Assembly (NCBI GenBank): GCA_964400015.1
Contig: CAYNRR010000023.1
Location: forward strand, 1 to 12,831
DNA: 12,831 bases
Direction: 5' to 3'
Source of the DNA: UBA1234 sp964400015
GTDB lineage: Bacteria > Bacillota > Clostridia > TANB77 > UBA1234
The translations under genes and the position numbers were made by a program. Positions within the stretch are counted from its first letter, which is position 1, and every line of letters begins with the position of its first letter. Under the pieces are notes generated by a model. It was not told where the DNA came from and ran no database searches. It saw only the letters and a list, made by a program, of their open reading frames with translations. Shown piece by piece: positions 7,199 to 12,831 of the stretch.

Positions 7199-8467
7199 AT
7201 GATATTTCAATTTGTAAAAAATAATATATTATCAAAAAAATCAAGAAATTTTTTAGCAATATTTTCAATTGCAGTAAGTGTGATACTAATAATAGCAGTA
7301 CAAAATATAACCGAACAATTAAACTCGAATATATTAAAAAATGCGAGTTATTATGATATCATAATAGGAAGTGCAGGTAGTGACACGCAACTTATACTAA
7401 GTACGCTATTTTATTATGATTCACCAATTGCTAATATAGATATTTCTTATTACGAAAATCTACAAAATGATATCAGAGTAAAAAGTGTTGTCCCAATAGG
7501 CATGGGAGACAATTATGCAGGATATAGAATAATAGGTACAAAGCAAAATTTCTTTACAGATACAGAAACATACAAATTAAAAGAAGGTAACGTTTTTAGT
7601 GGAGAAAGAGAAGTTGTATTAGGCTCTACAGTTGCTAAAGTTACAGGCCTAAAAATAGGTGATACATTTGCAAGTGTCCATGGATTAACAGAAACAGCTG
7701 GCGACTCATCGCATGATCACAGTGATTTTAAATACACTGTTGTAGGTATTTTAGAATCAACAAAAACACCAAATGACACAGCAATATTTACAGACATAGA
7801 AAATTTGTGGCATGCACACGGATTACATCATGATGAAGATGAAAACGAAGTTACGGACGAAAACGAAATTACGGTAACAACAAAAACACACGGGAACTCA
7901 TCAGCAGAATCATATTCAGAAACATCTACTTCACTAATTACTGCACTATTAGTTAGATCAAAAGGACTAAACGAACAATTTTTGCTAACAAATGAACTAG
8001 AAAATGATACAAATATACAAGCGATAAATCCAACAGCGGTACTTAGAAAACTATTAAACACATTAGATATTGGTGGAATAATAGTAACAGTAGTTGCAGC
8101 AATAGCAGTAGGTTTGTCAATAATAATGCTGTTTACAACAATGTTATCATCATCGCTAGAAAAGATAAAAGACTTATCAATATTAAGAGCATTAGGAGCA
8201 AACAGAAAAACAGTATTCGAAATAATAATAGCAGAAGCCTTAATAATAGCGATAATAGGAGCAGTCGCTGGATTTATAATAGCACACATATCAATAGGAA
8301 TACTAGGAATATACACAGCATCAAACTATGGCTTAGAAGTAAGTAGCTTTTACGTAGCCAAAGGCGAAATAATCTCAATAATATTAACAATAATACTAAG
8401 CCTAATAGCAGGAATGATACCAGGAATAATGGTATACAAATCAGATGCAACAAAATATATAAGATGA
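7199..8467 (+). CDS. FtsX/MacB-type ABC permease with His-rich external loop
   Basis: The membrane subunit of the transporter. Its topology is that of the MacB/FtsX family: a first membrane helix at about residues 17-37, a large external domain to about 285, then three helices near 290-315, 340-372 and 389-413. The conserved cytoplasmic segment KIKDLSILRALGANRKTVFE sits after the second helix. The external domain contains an unusual cluster of possible metal ligands: His161, His172, His174, His205, His207, His210, His211 and His231, with the acidic run DEDENEVTDENE at 212-223. This suggests metal sensing or binding outside the membrane. GGAGG at 7187-7191 supports the start. Its TGA stop (8465-8467) touches the first base of repeat copy 2. 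Together with the lipoprotein and ATPase it forms a three-gene unit. Alternatives are peptide efflux or lipoprotein handling, as in other MacB/Lol systems. Confidence 0.88.
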   Translation: MIFQFVKNNILSKKSRNFLAIFSIAVSVILIIAVQNITEQLNSNILKNASYYDIIIGSAGSDTQLILSTLFYYDSPIANIDISYYENLQNDIRVKSVVPIGMGDNYAGYRIIGTKQNFFTDTETYKLKEGNVFSGEREVVLGSTVAKVTGLKIGDTFASVHGLTETAGDSSHDHSDFKYTVVGILESTKTPNDTAIFTDIENLWHAHGLHHDEDENEVTDENEITVTTKTHGNSSAESYSETSTSLITALLVRSKGLNEQFLLTNELENDTNIQAINPTAVLRKLLNTLDIGGIIVTVVAAIAVGLSIIMLFTTMLSSSLEKIKDLSILRALGANRKTVFEIIIAEALIIAIIGAVAGFIIAHISIGILGIYTASNYGLEVSSFYVAKGEIISIILTIILSLIAGMIPGIMVYKSDATKYIR

Positions 8468-8542
8468 CACACGAGGGACGTCCGTTAAATGTCCCAAAAT
8501 TTCCAGCAAAAGGTAAAAATGAGACATTTAACGGACGTCCCC
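8467..8542. repeat. Hairpin repeat element, copy 2
   Basis: A 76-base copy with 75 of 76 positions identical to copy 1. Its arms GGGACGTCCGTTAAATGTC (8475-8493) and GACATTTAACGGACGTCCC (8523-8541) form a perfect 19-bp stem; the base that differs from copy 1 turns a G-T wobble into a G-C pair. AAAAGG (8508-8513) and ATG (8519) are retained in the loop. It fills the whole gap between the permease stop and the ribosome site of the NUDIX gene, ending 21 bases before that start. Confidence 0.92.
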
Positions 8543-8563
8543 AAGAAGCGAAAGGAGCGTACA

Positions 8564-9079
8564 ATGCCGGAACTTTGGGATGTATATGATGAAAATCGAA
8601 ACAAGACAGGTAAAATTGTAGAGAGAGGAAAATATCAGTTTCAAAAAGGAGAATATCATTTAGCTATCGAAGCTTTAATAATAAATGATGAAGGAAAAAT
8701 TCTGATAAGTCAAAGAGCAGCTTTTAGAAAAATGTATCCTTTAATGTGGGAATGCAATGGAGGCTCTGCGTTAAAAGGCGAAACAAGTTTAGAAGCAATT
8801 CTTAGAGAAATGCGCGAAGAGCTAGGAATAGAATTTAAACCTGAAGAAGCCGTTCTTTTAAAAGAATATAAAGGCAATGTATATTTTAAAGATTTTTGGA
8901 TTTTTAAATCCAATGTTTCTGTAGATGACCTAACTTTCCCAGACGGTGAGGCGATAGCAGCTAAATGGGTAACAATCGACGAAATGATGCAAATGAAAGA
9001 AAACGGCGAATGGATAGGAAGCATTACTAAAGAAGACTATGAAATAGCTTTAGAAAAGATACACAGGGACGTCCGTTAA
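8564..9079 (+). CDS. NUDIX hydrolase
   Basis: A 171-residue cytoplasmic hydrolase of nucleoside-diphosphate-linked compounds. The NUDIX box is complete from Gly67 to Ile89: Gly67, Glu73, then REMREELGI at 81-89 with the metal-binding glutamates Glu85 and Glu86. The N-terminus, with WDVYDENRNKTG at 5-16, resembles the IDI-like/YfcD group of NUDIX proteins, which often act on isoprenoid or unknown diphosphates; the substrate is not defined. I chose the ATG at 8564 because AAAGGAG lies just upstream; an ATG 25 codons earlier is in repeat copy 2. The last codons and the TAA stop (9077-9079) lie inside repeat copy 3, which encodes the terminal Arg-Asp-Val-Arg. The native C-terminus may therefore have been changed when the repeat arrived, although the NUDIX fold itself is complete. 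Confidence 0.9.
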   Translation: MPELWDVYDENRNKTGKIVERGKYQFQKGEYHLAIEALIINDEGKILISQRAAFRKMYPLMWECNGGSALKGETSLEAILREMREELGIEFKPEEAVLLKEYKGNVYFKDFWIFKSNVSVDDLTFPDGEAIAAKWVTIDEMMQMKENGEWIGSITKEDYEIALEKIHRDVR

Positions 9080-9133
9080 ATGTTCCCAAAATTCCAATAA
9101 AAGGCAAAAATGAGACATTTAACGGACGTCCCC
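9061..9133. repeat. Hairpin repeat element, copy 3
   Basis: A 73-base, more diverged copy. The arms GGGACGTCCGTTAAATGT (9066-9083) and ACATTTAACGGACGTCCC (9115-9132) remain perfectly complementary over 18 bp, while the loop and left flank carry several changes from copies 1 and 2. Stems are thus conserved while the loop drifts. AAAAGG (9099-9104) and the ATG at 9110 are kept. The left arm supplies the end of the NUDIX reading frame, and the element ends 18 bases before the Stealth gene start. Confidence 0.92.
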
Positions 9134-9151
9134 GAGGGGCGAGGAGGACAT

Positions 9152-10150
9152 ATGGAAGATAAAATTGATTTTGTTATGATATGGGTTGACGGTGGCGACC
9201 AAGAATGGAGAAAAGAAAAAAATAAATATGCAGGTTTGCCTGATGAAGCGATAAATGGTGAGATTAGATTTAGAGATTGGGACAATTTAAAGTATTGGTT
9301 TCGTGGCGTTGAAAAGTTTGCTCCGTGGGTTAATAATGTGTATTTTGTTACGTGTGGTCATTATCCTAAATGGCTTAATTTAAACTGCCCTAAGTTGAAA
9401 TTTGTAAAACATTCGGATTTCATTCCTGAAAAATATCTTCCAACTTTTAGTTCACATACCATAGAATTAAATTTGCACAGAATAGAAGGTCTTTCTGAAA
9501 AATTTGTGTACTTTAATGATGATATCTTTTTAACTAATAGTGTTAAAAAAGAAGACTTTTTTATAAATAATTTACCACTTAGAAAAGTAGATGAATTTAT
9601 TTTACCAGGTGTTGATACTCTTATGTCATATTTGCAGTTGACTAATATGTTGACTATAAAAAACCATTTTAATAAACAGGAAGTGTTAAAAAATACTTTT
9701 GGGAAATTTTTTAGTTATAAGAACGGCCTAAAGCCTAACCTTAGAAAAATTTGTGTACTACCTTTCAAAAACTTTTCAGGTTTTCAAGACCCACACATAT
9801 CGTCTCCTATGTTAAAGAGTACATTTGAAGAGATATGGGATGTAGAAAACGAATTATTGGATAAAGTTTCTCAAGATAAGTTTAGACAACCGATTGCCGT
9901 TAATCAATATCTTTTTAAAATGTGGGATATTTGCACAGGCAAGTACATGCCAACTAATTATAAAAATTCTAAATACATAACTATGACTGAAGAAAATACA
10001 GAAATTGCAACTTCATACATAAAAAATCAAAAATACATTCAAATGTGTTTGAACGATGTAGATAGTTCAATAAATTTTGAAAAAATGAAATCTGAAATCA
10101 ATTCTGCATTTCAAAGTATTTTGCCAGAAAAATCGGAATTTGAATTATAA
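9152..10150 (+). CDS. Stealth-family sugar-phosphate transferase
   Basis: A Stealth protein, the family of capsule polysaccharide phosphotransferases that transfer hexose-1-phosphate from nucleotide sugars to build phosphodiester-linked glycans. All four conserved regions are visible in the 332 residues: CR1 IDFVMIWVDGGDQEW at 5-19; CR2 from RFRDWDNLKYWFRGVEKFAPWV (about 39-60) to VYFNDDIFL (119-127), including VTCGHYPKWL; CR3 around DPHISSPMLKSTFEEIW and DKFRQPIAVNQYLFKMW (213-258); CR4 CLNDVDSS near 299-306. The carboxyl end, LPEKSEFEL, fits the usual Stealth ending. The start at 9152 has a near-perfect GAGGAGG at 9141-9147; the ATG at 9110 lies in repeat copy 3. It is followed after 27 bases by a glycosyltransferase and then a flippase, consistent with a capsule or teichoic-like polymer locus. 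It acts at the cytoplasmic face of the membrane. Confidence 0.93.
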   Translation: MEDKIDFVMIWVDGGDQEWRKEKNKYAGLPDEAINGEIRFRDWDNLKYWFRGVEKFAPWVNNVYFVTCGHYPKWLNLNCPKLKFVKHSDFIPEKYLPTFSSHTIELNLHRIEGLSEKFVYFNDDIFLTNSVKKEDFFINNLPLRKVDEFILPGVDTLMSYLQLTNMLTIKNHFNKQEVLKNTFGKFFSYKNGLKPNLRKICVLPFKNFSGFQDPHISSPMLKSTFEEIWDVENELLDKVSQDKFRQPIAVNQYLFKMWDICTGKYMPTNYKNSKYITMTEENTEIATSYIKNQKYIQMCLNDVDSSINFEKMKSEINSAFQSILPEKSEFEL

Positions 10151-10177
10151 AATTTGATAGAATAGGATGTGAAAAAT

Positions 10178-11239
10178 GTGCCAAAGGTTTCACTAATAGT
10201 TCCTGTATACAATGCAGAAAATTTTTTAGCTAGATGTCTAGATTCAATATGCAATCAAACATTTAAAGACATAGAAATAATATGCGTTAATGATGGCTCA
10301 ACAGATAATAGTTTGCAAATCTTAAACGAATATTCTCAAAAAGATAGTAGAATTATAGTGATAGACAAGAAAAATGAAGGTGTTAGTGCTGCAAGAAATG
10401 ATGCAATTAGAAAAAGTACAGGTGAATATGTATCTTTTGTAGATGCAGATGATTGGCTAGAAAATGACGCTGTTGAAGTTTTATATGAAGCAATAAAAGA
10501 AAAACAAGTTGATGTAGTAAGAGCTAATTATTTTAAAAACAAATCCGATAAAGAAATAGTAGAAATAGGTGATATGTGCGAATTAGAAAATATATGTATG
10601 TTTTCTAAAGATGAAAATTTTGCGAAGCAAATAATGTGTAACATGTATTCAGGAAAACTTCTTTGCTATGTGTGGCTTTTACTAATAAAAAGAGATGTCT
10701 TACTAAAAACCTCTCTTTTTCCAATTGGAATACCATATTGCGAAGATGTAGTATTTTATACTGAACTTTTACAAAATGTAGAAAGCATATATTTCTTAGA
10801 AAAACCGATATATCATTATTATGACAATCAAACTAGTTGCACTAGATCGAGAAATTATTATGTGAGAAATATCTATAGTTTAGCTAGAGCGTATGAAAAA
10901 ATTATTGAAATTATTGAAAACGACAAGTTTGATTGTGACGAAAGAAAAAATATTTTGCGTAATACATATTCAAAAAAAATAACTGGAATGTTGTTTTTTA
11001 TGTATTTGACAGAAAAGAAGTCACAAAAAGAATGGGCTTTAATAATTGAAGAGATAATGCAAGATCATACTGTATTAGATATAATCAAGAAAGCAGATTT
11101 GAGTGGAATTCCAACACATTTATCCTTACCATTTAAACTTATATCAAATAAAAAATATAAAACATTAGTAAATTTTTATAAAATTCGTAAACTGATAAGA
11201 AATATAAAACTAAAATTTATTAAAGAAGGTGAAAAATGA
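10178..11239 (+). CDS. Family 2 glycosyltransferase
   Basis: A GT-A fold transferase that adds a sugar from a nucleotide donor during surface-glycan assembly. The N-terminal domain is typical: KVSLIVPVYNAE, then VNDGSTDNS, then KNEGVSAARN, and the metal-binding DADDW, all within the first hundred residues. An acidic PYCEDVVF motif near residue 187-194 is the usual second catalytic segment. The C-terminal third, about 245-353, is helical, basic and unassigned. I prefer the GTG at 10178 (353 aa) because AGGA at 10164-10167 is ten bases upstream; an in-frame GTG at 10169 sits almost on top of that site. The stop overlaps the start of the flippase gene by four bases (ATGA), implying translational coupling. 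Donor and acceptor sugars are unknown. Confidence 0.9.
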   Translation: MPKVSLIVPVYNAENFLARCLDSICNQTFKDIEIICVNDGSTDNSLQILNEYSQKDSRIIVIDKKNEGVSAARNDAIRKSTGEYVSFVDADDWLENDAVEVLYEAIKEKQVDVVRANYFKNKSDKEIVEIGDMCELENICMFSKDENFAKQIMCNMYSGKLLCYVWLLLIKRDVLLKTSLFPIGIPYCEDVVFYTELLQNVESIYFLEKPIYHYYDNQTSCTRSRNYYVRNIYSLARAYEKIIEIIENDKFDCDERKNILRNTYSKKITGMLFFMYLTEKKSQKEWALIIEEIMQDHTVLDIIKKADLSGIPTHLSLPFKLISNKKYKTLVNFYKIRKLIRNIKLKFIKEGEK

Positions 11240-12765
11240 GGACAGAAGCTTCAATAAGAAATAGTGTTTTTGCAACAGCGACTATGGTATTAAAAATATT
11301 GATTGGATTTGTCGTCCAAAAACTATTTGTACTTCTGTTAAATGCAGAATATTTAGGTGCAAATGGTTTGTTCTCAAATGTAATAACAGTATTAAGTCTT
11401 GCAGAATTAGGAATTGGTCAAGCTATTGTTTTTAATATGTATAAGCCAATTGCAAATAAAGATAATGAAAAAATAAAATCTTTAATGAAACTGTACCAAA
11501 AAGCATATAATATCATCGCACTTGTTGTATTAGCAGTTGGATGCGCACTGATCCCGTTTTTAGATTTATTTATAGGCGAAACAACATTAGACTTAAACTT
11601 TACACTCGTATATATATTATTTCTACTGCAATGCGTAGCATCGTATTTATTCACGTATAAAAGAAATATACTCTATGCATATCAAGAAAATTATATTATC
11701 AGCATAGTAGACTTGCTTTATGTACTTATTTCAGACACCTTGCAATTAGTTCTTTTGTTTATATATAGAAATTATTATTTATACTTAACACTAAAAATCA
11801 TCTGTGTTTTTGCAGGAAATCTATGCGTGAATTATATTGCAAACAAAAAATATCCATTCTTAAAAGAAAAAAATGTTCAAGAATTGGACAAAGATTTTAA
11901 ACAAGAAATATTCGATAGAATAAAAGCAACATTTTTTCATAAAGTTGGTGCAGTTGTAGTCAATGGAACAGACAACATTATTATTTCTAAATTTTTAGGG
12001 CTTGTTACAGTAGGACTATATTCAAATTATTATATGATAATTTACTATGTGGGAGAACTTATTCGTCAAATGATAAGTGCACTAACACCTAGTGTAGGAA
12101 GTTTATTAGTGGAAGCTGAACAAGAAAAAGTTTACAACGTATATAAGAAAATTGAATTTTTTGATTTCTGGTTAGCAACATTTTCAGCAACATCCATATT
12201 AGTAATCGTTCAAAGCTTTATAGAACTTTGGATGGGAAAAGAATTCGTACTACCAATTTTAGTTGTAACCGTATTAGTATTAAACTATTACTTGAAAATG
12301 ATGAGACAAACAAATGACGTATTTTTAAGTGCTGCAGGAATATGCATAGAAACCAAATATGTTCCACTAATAGAATCAGCGATGAACATTGTATTTTCAA
12401 TAATATTATTAAAATACTTAGGATTAGCAGGAGTTTTTATTGGAACCATAATTAGTAGTATGGCGCTATGGTGCTATACATATCCAAAATTTGTTTATAA
12501 AAAACTTTTAGGCAGAACATATTCTGAATACATAAAAGAAAACATAAAATATTTATTCTTATTTGTAGCCATTGCAATACTTACATACATGATAGCTTCA
12601 ATTATAAATATATCAAACTTATGGTGGAAAATCATACTCAATGGAATAACATGTTTAATCGTTCCAAATCTAATATTATTTATAATATATAGAAAAACAG
12701 AGGCATTCGACTACTTTAAAAATTTACTGACAGATATAATAAAAAGCAAGATAATAAGACACTAA
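11236..12765 (+). CDS. Wzx-like polysaccharide flippase (MOP superfamily)
   Basis: A 509-residue polytopic membrane protein predicted to flip lipid-linked oligosaccharide repeat units across the cytoplasmic membrane. The hydrophobic profile shows about 12-14 helices with short loops. The N-terminus, with ASIRNSVFATATMVLKILIGFVVQKLF and then YLGANGLFSNVITVLSLAELGIGQAI, is characteristic of oligosaccharide flippases of the MOP/MATE-like group. A polar central loop (about residues 200-225) precedes a second half beginning FHKVGAVVVNGTDNIIISKFLG, the internal repeat of the family. The ATG overlaps the glycosyltransferase stop, and GAAGGTGA lies just upstream, so the two are coupled. With Stealth and GT2 it forms the visible part of a glycan operon that presumably continues to the right. 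No Wzy polymerase is seen in the window. Confidence 0.9.
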   Translation: MRTEASIRNSVFATATMVLKILIGFVVQKLFVLLLNAEYLGANGLFSNVITVLSLAELGIGQAIVFNMYKPIANKDNEKIKSLMKLYQKAYNIIALVVLAVGCALIPFLDLFIGETTLDLNFTLVYILFLLQCVASYLFTYKRNILYAYQENYIISIVDLLYVLISDTLQLVLLFIYRNYYLYLTLKIICVFAGNLCVNYIANKKYPFLKEKNVQELDKDFKQEIFDRIKATFFHKVGAVVVNGTDNIIISKFLGLVTVGLYSNYYMIIYYVGELIRQMISALTPSVGSLLVEAEQEKVYNVYKKIEFFDFWLATFSATSILVIVQSFIELWMGKEFVLPILVVTVLVLNYYLKMMRQTNDVFLSAAGICIETKYVPLIESAMNIVFSIILLKYLGLAGVFIGTIISSMALWCYTYPKFVYKKLLGRTYSEYIKENIKYLFLFVAIAILTYMIASIINISNLWWKIILNGITCLIVPNLILFIIYRKTEAFDYFKNLLTDIIKSKIIRH

Positions 12766-12831
12766 TAATAAAATTCTGATGGTTTAACATAGATATGTCA
12801 CAGTAAAAAAATAAAAAAAGGAAATACCAAA
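12766..12831 (+). other. Intergenic tail with possible ribosome site
   Basis: No gene or clear hairpin terminator is visible in these 66 bases. AAAGGAAA at 12817-12824 is a plausible Shine-Dalgarno for a gene that would start just beyond the window, which would mean the glycan operon continues. Confidence 0.35.

Noticed and set aside
7828..8316. Reverse-strand frame of 162 codons inside the permease
   Set aside because: It is antisense to a gene with clear family motifs, has no ribosome site, and its composition mirrors the permease codons.
5497..9133. CRISPR array
   Set aside because: The three repeats are long hairpins separated by whole genes, not short regular spacers, and no cas gene is present.
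9076..9285. Reverse-strand frames at 5515-5727, 8274-8564 and 9076-9285, the first and last sharing the ending SGTSVKCLIF
   Set aside because: The shared peptide is the reverse translation of the repeat, and the rest is antisense to well-supported genes.

Overview
The window is about 12.8 kb of AT-rich DNA from what looks like a low-GC Bacillota member, most likely a gut-type Clostridia. The signs are a strongly AT-biased codon choice, purine-rich Shine-Dalgarno sites before nearly every gene, a long basic N-terminal extension on ribonuclease J, and a 548-residue GluRS. The standard genetic code is in use: TGA ends at least two genes and Trp is TGG. The taxon is inferred; no rRNA or tRNA gene is present. 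All recognised genes lie on the + strand.

Region 1 (1-5493) is housekeeping-like. A 269-base leader holds a candidate promoter, an AT-only inverted repeat and, at the left edge, a short repeat that may be the end of an insertion sequence. It is followed by a small orphan protein with a strongly cationic amphipathic C-terminus, a lipoprotein polysaccharide deacetylase, ribonuclease J (probably starting at TTG) and glutamyl-tRNA synthetase. An intrinsic terminator overlaps the gltX stop codon.

Region 2 (5497-12765) is accessory and modular. Three copies of a roughly 75-base hairpin repeat, with a perfect 18-19 bp stem, each sit 18-21 bases before the start codon of the first gene of a module. 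Module A is lipoprotein, ABC ATPase and FtsX-type permease with a His/Asp/Glu-rich external loop. Module B is a single NUDIX hydrolase. Module C is a Stealth-type sugar-phosphate transferase, a family 2 glycosyltransferase and a Wzx-like flippase, apparently the start of a capsule or surface-glycan operon. The last 66 bases hold no complete gene but end near a possible Shine-Dalgarno.

The most notable feature is the repeat family. It is nearly identical between copies and always sits at a module head. In the third copy it supplies the last codons and stop of the upstream gene. It carries its own SD-like AAAAGG plus ATG, which is in frame with the downstream gene in all three cases. Module A also resembles, by gene content, the zinc-regulated Zrg-type ABC systems of vibrios, so a metal-related role is proposed as a hypothesis.
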